11,356 nt of DNA, from NCBI GenBank assembly GCA_910585405.1, contig CAJUDO010000048.1, positions 1 to 11,356 on the forward strand, written 5' to 3'. The notes under the pieces are model-generated. The model saw nothing but the letters and a program-made list of their open reading frames with translations. It was not told the origin of the DNA and did no database searches. The translations under genes and the position numbers were made by a program. This DNA is from an uncultured Peptococcaceae bacterium (lineage in GTDB: Bacteria > Bacillota > Peptococcia > Peptococcales > Peptococcaceae). Positions 1 through 6,155 of this stretch are shown here, piece by piece. Position 1 is the first letter of the stretch, and every line of letters begins with the position of its first letter.

Positions 1-95
1 GCTTATTAACTGTGTCCTTTGATACTTGGATGGATTGGGATTTTCATAGTAAACAATTTGAGCAGACAGGTAATTTGGAAAATGTTGTTTTGTAA
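1..95 (+). CDS. C-terminal tail of an upstream gene (partial)
   Basis: The frame beginning at base 3 is open from the window edge to a TAA at 93-95 and gives about 30 residues. Its composition is protein-like, with a Trp/Asp/Phe-rich stretch (TWMDWDFHSKQFEQ) ending in NLENVVL. The cysK promoter starts immediately after the stop. No family can be recognised from so short a piece, and an intergenic chance frame is possible. Confidence 0.4.
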   Translation, partial: LLTVSFDTWMDWDFHSKQFEQTGNLENVVL

Positions 96-99
96 TATA

Positions 100-128
100 T
101 TGTGCTGTTTAAGTCATTCATATATAAT
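100..128 (+). promoter_or_regulatory. Candidate sigma-A promoter of cysK
   Basis: A TTGTGC box at 100-105 is followed by a 17-bp spacer and a perfect TATAAT at 123-128. Transcription would begin near 135, giving a leader of about 27 nt that contains the purine-rich AAGGAGAAGAGG ribosome site at 143-154. The -10 box is ideal and the -35 box keeps only the TTG core. This promoter lies inside the longer GTG-start version of the cysK frame, which argues against that longer version. Confidence 0.55.
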
Positions 129-161
129 ATAGTAGAAGAAAAAAGGAGAAGAGGCTGGAAT

Positions 162-1094
162 ATGATATGCAATAATGTTTTGGAAGCGTTGGGACATACG
201 CCGATGATTCGCTTGAATCGTATGCATGAACCGGGGAGCGCTGAAATTTTGGTGAAATTTGAAGGCTTGAATGTTGGCGGTTCAATCAAAACGCGCACTG
301 CCTTCAATATGATTGAAGAAGCGGAGAAAAAGGGACTGATTCAGAAGGACACCATTATCGTAGAGCCAACCAGTGGCAATCAGGGCATTGGTCTGGCGTT
401 GATAGGCGCGGTGAAGGGCTATGAAACGGTGATCATCATGCCGGACTCGGTGAGCGAGGAACGGCGCAAGCTGGTACGGCATTATGGAGCCAAGGTGATT
501 TTGATTCATGATGAAGGCAATATCGGCGCCTGCATCGACGAATGTTTACAGACAGCGCTGCGCATGGCCAGAGAAAACCCTAGGGTTTATGTGCCGCAGC
601 AATTTGAAAATGAAGCCAATCCCATGGCGCACCGTCATCGCACCGCGCTGGAAATACTGGAGCAGGTGGCAGGGCCGATTCACGGCTTTTGCTCAGGCAT
701 CGGCACCGGCGGTACCATCACTGGCATCGGCGAGGTGCTGAAGGCACAGAATCCTGATATGGAAATCTGGGCAGTGGAGCCGGAGAATGCAGCTATTTTG
801 GCCGGCGGCAATGTGGGCACCCATCTGCAAATGGGCATTGGCGATGGTGTGATACCGGAAATTTTAAATCAGCAGATTTACAGCGATATTTACATCGTGA
901 CCGACGAAGAGGCCATCCAGACTGCCAAGGATTTGGCGCGCTTGGAGGGTCTGATGTGCGGCATTTCCAGCGGCACCAATGTGGCCGCTGCCCGCAAGCT
1001 GGCAAAGAAGCTGGGCGAGGGCAAGACCGTCGTCACTATCTTGCCCGATACAGCAGAGCGCTACTTCAGCACACCGCTGTTTGAGAATGAATAA
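162..1094 (+). CDS. cysK: Cysteine synthase (O-acetylserine sulfhydrylase)
   Basis: This PLP-dependent fold-type II enzyme (310 aa, normal for the family) makes L-cysteine from O-acetylserine and sulfide in the cytoplasm. Visible motifs: NVGGSIKTRTA with the PLP-binding lysine at residue 43, the substrate loop PTSGNQG at 69-75, the phosphate-binding GIGTGGT at 179-185, CGISSG at 266-271, and the C-terminal LPDTAERYFSTPLF. The lysine is followed by T-R rather than the common D-R, and the loop has SGNQG instead of SGNTG; both look like subfamily variants and nothing catalytic is missing. The ATG at 162 is chosen because it follows AAGGAGAAGAGG and begins directly at the conserved N terminus; an in-frame GTG at 102 overlaps the promoter. 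The gene is monocistronic between its own promoter and a strong terminator. A cystathionine beta-synthase-like or other beta-substituting enzyme cannot be fully excluded. Confidence 0.87.
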   Translation: MICNNVLEALGHTPMIRLNRMHEPGSAEILVKFEGLNVGGSIKTRTAFNMIEEAEKKGLIQKDTIIVEPTSGNQGIGLALIGAVKGYETVIIMPDSVSEERRKLVRHYGAKVILIHDEGNIGACIDECLQTALRMARENPRVYVPQQFENEANPMAHRHRTALEILEQVAGPIHGFCSGIGTGGTITGIGEVLKAQNPDMEIWAVEPENAAILAGGNVGTHLQMGIGDGVIPEILNQQIYSDIYIVTDEEAIQTAKDLARLEGLMCGISSGTNVAAARKLAKKLGEGKTVVTILPDTAERYFSTPLFENE

Positions 1095-1140
1095 TGGGTG
1101 AAGAATTGTCTGTGCCGAAAAATTGACAATCTGACAACAA

Positions 1141-1191
1141 AACCCCCGATAAAAGCTGCCGTGTTGGCGTCGGTAGCTTTTATCGGGGGTT
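1141..1191. terminator. Bidirectional terminator between cysK and the papain-like gene
   Basis: A perfect 17-bp inverted repeat pairs 1141-1157 (AACCCCCGATAAAAGCT) with 1175-1191, extendable by four pairs to a 9-nt loop. It sits between two convergent genes, with a short T run on the plus side and an A run on the other side that becomes a T run on the minus strand. It most likely ends both transcripts. Confidence 0.9.
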
Positions 1192-1222
1192 TCTGCTTAG
1201 GCGACAGCGCTTTTCAGTGAGA

Positions 1223-1783
1223 CTAAAAGGCGCTGCGCAGTTGATTTAATTGCCCCTGGTAGCGCAGCTGCAGCTGGGGCAGATGCCGGAAATCACCGGG
1301 CTGCACCAGTGAGGCCTCTTTGGAAAATTCCAGCGCGCCGCTTCTCTGTAACACGTCGGCAACAAATTGAGAGCAGAAATAGTGATGCTGCCGTTGATGG
1401 GCCAATCCCAGCTTGCAGAGCAACACGCCCAAACAATTATAATGATAATCGTTCTGGCTATAGCGCATCAGCATAATACGCTGCACAATCTTTTCATATA
1501 CCGGCAATGGCACCTGCAGCTCGTAGAGAGCGCAGGGAATCTCCGGAAAGCGTTGAAAAATACCGCGGTCCAGCTCCTCCTGTACAAAGCCGGCGGGAAA
1601 CATGAGATAGCTGTTTTTTCGGCCGAAGCTGTAAAACTGCTGCAGACTGCCGTCCAGGCAAAGAGAAGCATGGGTATATTCCTCAGCGCTCACAAAATGA
1701 ATCAGGCGGGAAAAATAGGTATCCGTGCGCATCAGCAGAATATAAATGGAACGGGTTTCTTGTGAATTGCGGGAACGATACAT
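1223..1783 (-). CDS. Permuted papain-like (YiiX/NlpC-P60 type) protein
   Basis: The 186-residue product has the circularly permuted order of the YiiX/YaeF-like branch of the NlpC/P60 superfamily: a histidine in EYTHASLCLD (His38) comes before the cysteine in YFCSQFVADVL (Cys137). A YSFGRK segment (51-56) and PAGFVQEE (63-70) lie between them, as in related proteins. The family is thought to act as thiol hydrolases on amide or thioester bonds; the substrate here is unknown. There is no signal peptide, so a cytoplasmic or membrane-proximal role is likely. The ATG at 1783 is preferred to a GTG at 1843 because the conserved part starts with SIYILLMRTD and nothing resembling a ribosome site precedes the GTG. 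A TACAAT at 1810-1815 could be its own -10 box, but it may also be read from uppP, 100 bp upstream. Confidence 0.75.
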   Translation of the reverse strand: MYRSRNSQETRSIYILLMRTDTYFSRLIHFVSAEEYTHASLCLDGSLQQFYSFGRKNSYLMFPAGFVQEELDRGIFQRFPEIPCALYELQVPLPVYEKIVQRIMLMRYSQNDYHYNCLGVLLCKLGLAHQRQHHYFCSQFVADVLQRSGALEFSKEASLVQPGDFRHLPQLQLRYQGQLNQLRSAF

Positions 1784-1882
1784 CAAACACACCACTCTTT
1801 TTTGGTAAAATTGTACCCTCTGACAGGGCAGAGAGGAACACACATACTGATACGGGAATCCTCTTAAAAAACAGGGCGCAGG

Positions 1883-2713
1883 CTAGGCGAGAAAGAAAAA
1901 GTAGCCCAGCACGATAATCCCCAAAACGATACGGTAATAACCAAATGCCTTAAAATCATTTTTCTTGATATAGCTCAATAAAAATTTGATTGCCAAAATG
2001 GAAATCACAAAAGCTACAACCATGCCGGTGAGTAGGAGCACGCCTTCCGCAAAAGTAAAGCTGAGACCAAACTTGAGCAGCTTCAGCAGGCTGGCGCCAA
2101 ACATCACAGGAATAGCCAGGTAAAAGCTGAACTCAGCGGCAATATAACGGGAAGTCCCCAGAAGTATCGCGCCTAAAATGGTGGAGCCGGAGCGGGAGGT
2201 ACCGGGAATCAGGGATAATACCTGAAACATACCGATGGCCAGCGCCAGCTGCCAGGTCAGCTGAGAAAAATCATTGACCACAGGGCGGCGATGCTTGTTG
2301 TAGTTTTCAATGACGATAAACAGAACGCCGTAAAGAATCAGCGTCACCGCGACAGTAGGATAGTTGTAAAAATGTTCGTTAAACCAGTCGTCCAGTGGAA
2401 TACCGATGATGGCGGCGGGCAGCACAGCCAGAATTACCTTCATCCACAGATTCCAGATGTCTTTTTTTATCAGTCCCTGTTTGGGGGAGCAGAAGGGCCA
2501 GAGCTTATGGAAAAATAGTACCACAACGGCCAGAATCGCGCCCAACTGAATGACAACATTGAACATTTCCAAAAATTCCGGCGATACATTCAGCGAGAGG
2601 AATTCCTCGGCCAAAATCATGTGTCCAGTGCTGGAAATAGGCAGCCACTCGGTAATCCCCTCGATGATACCGATGACAATCACCTTCAATAACTCAGAAA
2701 AAAAGTCAGTCAT
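1883..2713 (-). CDS. uppP: Undecaprenyl-diphosphatase (BacA/UppP family)
   Basis: This integral membrane phosphatase converts undecaprenyl pyrophosphate to undecaprenyl phosphate, recycling the lipid carrier for peptidoglycan and wall polymers; extra copies give bacitracin tolerance. The 276-aa length is typical. The two signature motifs are intact: EGITEWLPISSTGH at 18-31, with the catalytic-site glutamates, and LIPGTSRSGST at 168-178, with its conserved arginine at 174. Multiple hydrophobic helices fill the rest. The ATG at 2713 has CAGGAGA about 12 nt upstream. The gene has its own predicted promoter and a structured leader, and is followed on the same strand by the papain-like gene with no clear terminator between them. 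Confidence 0.95.
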   Translation of the reverse strand: MTDFFSELLKVIVIGIIEGITEWLPISSTGHMILAEEFLSLNVSPEFLEMFNVVIQLGAILAVVVLFFHKLWPFCSPKQGLIKKDIWNLWMKVILAVLPAAIIGIPLDDWFNEHFYNYPTVAVTLILYGVLFIVIENYNKHRRPVVNDFSQLTWQLALAIGMFQVLSLIPGTSRSGSTILGAILLGTSRYIAAEFSFYLAIPVMFGASLLKLLKFGLSFTFAEGVLLLTGMVVAFVISILAIKFLLSYIKKNDFKAFGYYRIVLGIIVLGYFFFLA

Positions 2714-2744
2714 AATACATAATCTCCTGTTTTCAATTCATTTT

Positions 2745-2796
2745 GGTGCTTTCTGCAGATTTTCAAAACATACCAATAATACGCATAAAAAGCACC
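2745..2796 (-). promoter_or_regulatory. 5' leader stem-loop of uppP mRNA
   Basis: An 8-bp inverted repeat (GGTGCTTT at 2745-2752, AAAGCACC at 2789-2796) encloses 36 nt. Read on the minus strand, its first base coincides with the transcription start expected from the upstream -10 box. A 5'-terminal hairpin of this kind may protect the message; no known riboswitch fold was recognised. Confidence 0.35.
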
Positions 2797-2802
2797 GTTG
2801 CT

Positions 2803-2831
2803 ATGATACTGGATTTTTCAGAATTTCGCAA
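2803..2831 (-). promoter_or_regulatory. Candidate sigma-A promoter of uppP
   Basis: On the minus strand, TTGCGA (2831-2826) is separated by 17 bp from TATCAT (2808-2803). This gives four and five matches to the consensus boxes and a leader of roughly 80 nt. It is the best sigma-A match found between uppP and the upstream terminator. Confidence 0.5.
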
Positions 2832-2917
2832 GAGCAAATGGGGTATTCCTTCAATATTTTATAAAATTTTTACCAAATCTTTATAAATGGAGAACAGTTT
2901 GTGTTCAGCTGCCAACA

Positions 2918-2963
2918 AAAAAGGGAAGTCTGTCGCAAAAAATGCCGATGGACTTCCCTTTTT
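2918..2963 (-). terminator. Terminator of the PadR operon
   Basis: AAAAAGGGAAGTC (2918-2930) pairs perfectly with 2951-2963, and the stem can be extended by several weaker pairs. On the minus strand the stem runs into a T-rich tail, as expected for an intrinsic terminator 27 bp past the stop of the coiled-coil gene. It also keeps operon transcripts out of uppP. Confidence 0.85.
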
Positions 2964-2989
2964 GCAGCGTTTGTGAGAATGTACTGCGT

Positions 2990-3760
2990 CTAGTTTAAGG
3001 AATCGCGGATGGTTTCTATCTGCTGCTGTAAGGATGTGATTTTTTCTTCATATTGCTGCTGCTGGTTTTCCAGTTCCGTGTCCTTTTGGGCCAGCGCTTC
3101 CTCATACTGCTGCTGCAGCTCGTCCAGCTGGGCTTCGTAGGAATCCTGCAGCTCCTGCTGCTGTACCTGCTGTTGATCTTCCAAGGAGGTTAAGGTTTCC
3201 TGATACTGTTCTTCTATGGAAGAAATCCGTTCCTGATAATCGGAGGAAATTTCATTGACGCGGTCCCGCTCCTCATTGAGCTTAAAATTTTTGGCCTGCG
3301 TCTCGTTCATCCGCAGCGTGACCTGAATGGGCGGCAGATTGCTGACGAAATAGCCCTCTTTGGCTGTTTTCAAAAAGAAATGAAAGCTTTCAAAAGGACG
3401 AGATTCAAAATACAGACTATAATAGTTGGTCCCTTCCTGGCCCAGATAATAGTTGTACAAATCCTTTGGACCAGTGACCTGAATCAATACCTTATCCTGC
3501 AAACTGTTGTCAATCTCCACCTCATATTTGCTGTCATTCCAGCGGTAGTAATCCAGCTTAAACTGGCTGTTGCCGCTTAAGGGTGCTTCTAAGGTTTTGG
3601 TGGACATCTCAATCGCCGGAAGGGAGGCGTCTGCATCTGCGGCGCTGTAGTCTGCCGTCTGATAGGTACTCATCTCAAATACCGAGATGCCGCAGCCCAG
3701 ACCGACGAGAATCACACCGACAAGAGTGAGAATCAAATAAATCCGCATGGCCTTTCTCAT
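2990..3760 (-). CDS. Membrane-anchored protein with C-terminal coiled coil, third gene of PadR operon
   Basis: No family is recognised with certainty. The 256-aa product begins with a basic start and one membrane helix (residues 7-28), followed by a beta-rich stretch (about 50-150) with alternating polar and hydrophobic segments. From about 160 to the end it is almost entirely Gln/Glu-rich coiled coil, including two QQQYEE units (216-221, 234-239). The frequent CTG triplets on the plus strand are just these Gln codons. The start at 3760 is firm: GGAGGT sits 8 nt upstream, and the ATG overlaps the stop of the previous gene by 4 bp, implying translational coupling. In related PadR-DUF1700 operons this place is often taken by a DUF4097 'toast-rack' protein, so the middle part may be a divergent version of it, which is inference. 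A cysteine at 23 lacks a proper lipobox. Confidence 0.75.
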   Translation of the reverse strand: MRKAMRIYLILTLVGVILVGLGCGISVFEMSTYQTADYSAADADASLPAIEMSTKTLEAPLSGNSQFKLDYYRWNDSKYEVEIDNSLQDKVLIQVTGPKDLYNYYLGQEGTNYYSLYFESRPFESFHFFLKTAKEGYFVSNLPPIQVTLRMNETQAKNFKLNEERDRVNEISSDYQERISSIEEQYQETLTSLEDQQQVQQQELQDSYEAQLDELQQQYEEALAQKDTELENQQQQYEEKITSLQQQIETIRDSLN

Positions 3761-4776
3761 ATCTTAGCACCTCCAATGCCGAATACAAATTGAATCAGCA
3801 GAGCCGTGACCACGATGGACAGCAGGGTGCAGCCCAGCACAATCAAAAACGGCCCGATGATGCTGTAGCCCATCACCACAAACACAAAGGCGGTAGCCGT
3901 GCCAGCAATCAGTCCCAATGCAGAGCAGACTGCGAACAGAAGAAAGAAAAATCCCACAAAGCGGCAACACCAGATGACCACCTTCATGCACAGCGCACTC
4001 AGAGAAATATCGGGAAACGGAATCCGAAAGGGCGTTTTTTCGCTGCCGTCCTTTTCCGCCAGACGCATTTCCTTAGACTGGGCCGCCTTCATGCGCATGC
4101 GGGCGATGGTCTCACCGGCTTGCTCGCGGGCACCCATGGCATAATTTTTAGCGCCGTCAAAATCGAAATTAAAGGCCGGTTCCGTGCTGCTGTAATGACA
4201 GGCAGCGGGCTGTTCCAGCGGCTTATAGTCGATGAGAATATAGCGCTTGATAAAGAAAATGATCAAATAGATGGTGAACGCCATATAAATGAGATACAGA
4301 CACAGCTCGATGAGCTGATAGACCGCGCGGCCGATAGAATTGCCAAAGGGCAGGGTATAGACCAAAAAGCTGTGCAGCATATGGCAGAACAATGCGCCGA
4401 AGGTATATAGCACACCTAGAAAAATGCCCAGACCGCAGAGCCGCAAAAAGGACTGAAACAAGCTTTTCTTGTCCTGCTGGCACAGCGATTCAAAAGTGCT
4501 GCTCAAAAAATGGGCGCAGCTTTTGACACCGTAAGTAATATTGGCGGCAAATCTGTTTTGAGGCTGATAGTCGGTGTTGAGGTGATAGGCCTCCAGCAGC
4601 TCCTTGATGAGTTCTTCAGGATCGCCGAAATCAGCGATGGCTTCTTCCTCGGATAAGCCGGACTGCATTTTCATTTCAATGTGCTGTTCATATTCGTTCA
4701 ATAAATCTGCCCGCTCATCGTCATTGAGTACAATGAGCCGTTGCTCCAACAGATTGAGAAATTCATGTTTTGTCAC
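3757..4776 (-). CDS. HAAS/DUF1700 family membrane protein
   Basis: The N-terminal 65 residues form the HAAS signature: LNLLEQRLIVLNDDER, an EYEQHIE helix, then GLSEEEAIADFGDPEELIKEL (40-60). About four or five membrane helices follow (roughly 110-133, 150-180, 264-296, 297-333), with a charged soluble linker at 185-255. HAAS proteins are usually encoded next to PadR regulators and are thought to link envelope state to gene control; direct activity is unknown. The start is a GTG at 4776, whose first four bases overlap the PadR stop (GTGA), with GGAG about 11 nt upstream. The other end overlaps the coiled-coil gene by 4 bp. The three genes are clearly one translationally coupled operon. Confidence 0.88.
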   Translation of the reverse strand: MTKHEFLNLLEQRLIVLNDDERADLLNEYEQHIEMKMQSGLSEEEAIADFGDPEELIKELLEAYHLNTDYQPQNRFAANITYGVKSCAHFLSSTFESLCQQDKKSLFQSFLRLCGLGIFLGVLYTFGALFCHMLHSFLVYTLPFGNSIGRAVYQLIELCLYLIYMAFTIYLIIFFIKRYILIDYKPLEQPAACHYSSTEPAFNFDFDGAKNYAMGAREQAGETIARMRMKAAQSKEMRLAEKDGSEKTPFRIPFPDISLSALCMKVVIWCCRFVGFFFLLFAVCSALGLIAGTATAFVFVVMGYSIIGPFLIVLGCTLLSIVVTALLIQFVFGIGGAKI

Positions 4777-5093
4777 AGGGAATCACACTCCATAATAAAT
4801 TTTGTCACGCTTTCGTTAAAGGTAAGCCATTCTTCTTTCAGCTCATCTTTGTAAGCCTTACCGGAACGGGTAAGGTGATAATATTTTCGCGGCGGTCCTT
4901 CTGAGGATTCACGCAAATAAGTCTCAAAATATTTTTCATTGGTCAGCCGCTTCAGGAGCGGATAGATGGTACCCTCATTGACCTCAATGATTTTGGAGAC
5001 TTCACTGACGATTTCATAGCCGTACATGTCATTCTTGGCCAGAGAGATCAGTACGACCAGTTCCAGAACGCCTTTTTTGAATTGAGCATTCAA
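4773..5093 (-). CDS. PadR family transcriptional regulator
   Basis: This small winged-helix regulator (106 aa) matches the short PadR subfamily: MNAQFKKGVLELVVLISLAKNDMYGYEIV at the start, the recognition segment NEGTIYPLLKRL at 39-50, and the beta wing with GPPRKYYHLTRSGK at 66-79. It probably represses its own operon and releases DNA in response to a ligand or envelope signal. The start is taken as TTG at 5093 rather than GTG at 5102, because the GTG lies within the AAGGAGGTG ribosome site, while the TTG is 8 nt beyond it and gives the family's usual N terminus. It is the first gene of the three-gene operon. Confidence in family is high; the inducer is unknown. Confidence 0.92.
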   Translation of the reverse strand: MNAQFKKGVLELVVLISLAKNDMYGYEIVSEVSKIIEVNEGTIYPLLKRLTNEKYFETYLRESSEGPPRKYYHLTRSGKAYKDELKEEWLTFNESVTKFIMECDSL

Positions 5094-5117
5094 ATCAGCC
5101 ACCTCCTTACAGATTAT

Positions 5118-5146
5118 ATGTTATACCAACTACTTTGCATTGTCAA
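5118..5146 (-). promoter_or_regulatory. Promoter of the PadR-HAAS operon
   Basis: On the minus strand a perfect TTGACA (5146-5141) is followed by a 17-bp spacer and TAACAT (5123-5118), with an overlapping TATAAC one turn earlier as an alternative. The distance to the AAGGAGG ribosome site is short, so the leader is only about 20 nt. Confidence 0.65.
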
Positions 5147-5183
5147 GTACTAAAAAATGAATAGTACTAAATATTTATTAGTA
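5146..5183. promoter_or_regulatory. Array of TACTA/TAGTA half-sites, likely PadR operator
   Basis: AGTACTAA occurs twice as a direct repeat (5146-5153 and 5163-5170). The second copy is part of an inverted repeat, TACTAA (5165-5170) and TTAGTA (5178-5183) around a 7-bp A/T centre, and it contains the 8-bp palindrome TAGTACTA (5162-5169). The array begins right at the upstream edge of the -35 box. PadR proteins bind dyads near their own promoters, so autoregulation is the natural reading; the assignment is inferred from position and symmetry. Confidence 0.55.
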
Positions 5184-5232
5184 GCGCGCAGCCTGCTTCT
5201 TTCCTTATGCCGCAGCATGAAAATCAGAGCAA

Positions 5233-5292
5233 GATGAAAAATTTTTTTCAAAGTTGTCCGGATTTGTTCTTTTTTTTCGTTCTTAATATATA
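5233..5292 (+). promoter_or_regulatory. ECF-like promoter P1 (distal, upstream of sigma gene)
   Basis: An A/T tract (5237-5248) leads into CAAAG, then TGTCC at 5255-5259, an 18-bp T-rich spacer, CGTT at 5278-5281 and ATATATA at 5286-5292. The same order recurs at P2, P3 and P4. The segment TGTCCGGA is identical in P3, and CAAAG-N-TGTCC is identical in P4. No convincing gene starts just downstream; the sigma gene lies about 290 bp further. Confidence 0.55.
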
Positions 5293-5337
5293 AAAGAGAT
5301 TTTTTGAGAAAGGGGGAAAGGGCAACAGGATTTACGG

Positions 5338-5412
5338 ATGAGGACTTTGCTTGATTGGCTTTGCTTCGATTGTATTTGTTTTATAGGGTATTGGGGACAG
5401 GTGACAGTCTGA
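5338..5412 (+). CDS. Possible 24-residue micro-ORF in the long sigma leader
   Basis: The 5184-5582 interval holds no ordinary gene. Within the part read from P1, an ATG at 5338 opens a 24-codon frame rich in Cys, Trp and Phe (MRTLLDWLCFDCICFIGYWG). A purine-rich AAAGGGGGAAAGGG at 5310-5323 is the only ribosome-like sequence, and it lies farther from the ATG than usual. It may be a leader peptide, a remnant of a lost gene, or chance. The rest of the interval contains the PadR operator, P1, a sigma-A-like promoter and P2. Confidence 0.15.
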   Translation: MRTLLDWLCFDCICFIGYWGQVTV

Positions 5413-5426
5413 TTATGACATTTTCG

Positions 5427-5455
5427 TTGTATTTCCGGCAGCCTTCTATTATAAT
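5427..5455 (+). promoter_or_regulatory. Candidate sigma-A promoter upstream of the sigma gene
   Basis: TTGTAT at 5427-5432 is followed by 17 bp and a perfect TATAAT at 5450-5455. It could give basal transcription of the sigma operon independent of the ECF-like promoters P1 and P2. Confidence 0.4.
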
Positions 5456-5504
5456 TGCATTACCTACTATGGAAATGTGGCATGAACAGGATAGAAAAAC
5501 TTTA

Positions 5505-5548
5505 TGGAAAAAGTGTCCCAATTTGTTCTCTTTTTGTCGTTGTATATA
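5505..5548 (+). promoter_or_regulatory. ECF-like promoter P2 (proximal promoter of sigma gene)
   Basis: TGTCC at 5514-5518, a 19-bp spacer ending in TTTTTGT, CGTT at 5538-5541 and TATATA at 5543-5548, with an A-rich run before the -35 element. It lies 34 bp before the sigma start codon, the right distance for a promoter with a short leader. This suggests that the sigma factor transcribes its own gene. Confidence 0.65.
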
Positions 5549-5582
5549 AATAGAGGAGAAATATGTTAGCGGAAGGTGGTAG

Positions 5583-6155
5583 ATGGGACTGCGGGAAGTG
5601 TTGGAGATTTGTCTGGCCCTGATTGGGAGTGCAGAAGATCAGGACAAATTTGAAACCCTGTATGAGAAATACAAAAAATTGCTGTACCACGCAGCCAGGA
5701 AACAGCTGCGGGATGAAGAGATGGTCGAGGAGGCAGTCTGCACCGTTTTTCTGCGCGTTGCCAGGAATATGTGCATGATCCATGAGTCCGTTTCCCAGGA
5801 AACCATGCATCTCTTGCTCATCATGACGCGGAGAGTGGCCATTGATATCCGGAGAAGGCAGGAGCGAAAACACATCCCCACCATAGGGATGGAGGATATA
5901 GAAAATGCAGCATGCCTGTCGGTAGAAATGGGCGTCGATGAGGGGAGCAGTATCGCCAGTGCGCTGGGCAAGCTGCCCAGCCAGTATCGGGACGTGCTGC
6001 TGTTGAAGTTTGCCTATGGCTACAGCAACAGCGAGGTGGCGCGGCTGTTGGACTTGACCGTTGCCAATGTGGAAAAGATAAGCAGTCGGAGCAAAAAGAA
6101 GCTCAAAGTCATTTTGAAAGAGGAGGAGGTATGGGACGATGAAGCTGAGCGATGA
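5583..6155 (+). CDS. ECF-type RNA polymerase sigma factor
   Basis: The 190-aa protein has only sigma regions 2 and 4, the plan of extracytoplasmic-function sigma factors. Region 2 covers about 21-92 (DKFETLYEKYKKLL, then DEEMVEEAVCTVFLRVARN, then RRVAIDIRRRQ). Region 4 covers about 124-178 (ALGKLPSQYRDVLLLKF) with a helix-turn-helix at 147-171 (SNSEVARLLDLTVANVEKI). The ATG at 5583 follows GGAAGGTGG with good spacing. A downstream in-frame GTG (5598) would still leave the conserved LEICLALI segment and is an alternative. The anti-sigma gene overlaps its 3' end by 17 bp, typical of co-translated sigma/anti-sigma pairs. P1, P2 and a sigma-A-like site lie upstream, so autoregulation plus basal expression is likely. 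The exact ECF group cannot be assigned by eye. Confidence 0.88.
   Translation: MGLREVLEICLALIGSAEDQDKFETLYEKYKKLLYHAARKQLRDEEMVEEAVCTVFLRVARNMCMIHESVSQETMHLLLIMTRRVAIDIRRRQERKHIPTIGMEDIENAACLSVEMGVDEGSSIASALGKLPSQYRDVLLLKFAYGYSNSEVARLLDLTVANVEKISSRSKKKLKVILKEEEVWDDEAER

Noticed and set aside
102..161. 20-codon N-terminal extension of cysK from a GTG
   Set aside because: It overlaps the predicted -35 and -10 boxes and encodes a basic stretch absent from normal cysteine synthases; ATG at 162 has the ribosome site.
1367..1765. 132-codon plus-strand frame inside the papain-like gene
   Set aside because: It is antisense to a gene with clear catalytic motifs, has no family features and no ribosome site.
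3000..3240. CTG/CAG triplet-rich stretch that looks like a microsatellite
   Set aside because: It is coding sequence: the triplets are Gln codons of the coiled coil, interspersed with Glu, Leu and Tyr codons.
3680..3700. Lipoprotein signal around Cys23 of the coiled-coil protein
   Set aside because: The residues before the cysteine (VGLGC) lack the usual Leu at -3, and the helix fits a plain membrane anchor.
3790..4410. 206-codon plus-strand frame opposite the HAAS gene
   Set aside because: His/Gln/Arg-rich composition is typical of a reverse shadow of a membrane protein; the minus-strand frame has the HAAS motif and coupled overlaps.
5355..5549. 64-codon plus-strand frame with TTG start before the sigma gene
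   Set aside because: No ribosome site, and it runs through the -10 region of P2; composition is not protein-like.
5563..5622. 19-codon frame (MLAEGGRW...) overlapping the sigma start
   Set aside because: The AGGAG before it is too close to its ATG, and the sigma start has its own GGAAGGTGG; kept only as a remote coupling possibility.
5502..5873. 123-codon minus-strand frame over the start of the sigma gene
   Set aside because: Antisense shadow; it also runs through the P2 promoter and ends without any recognisable domain.
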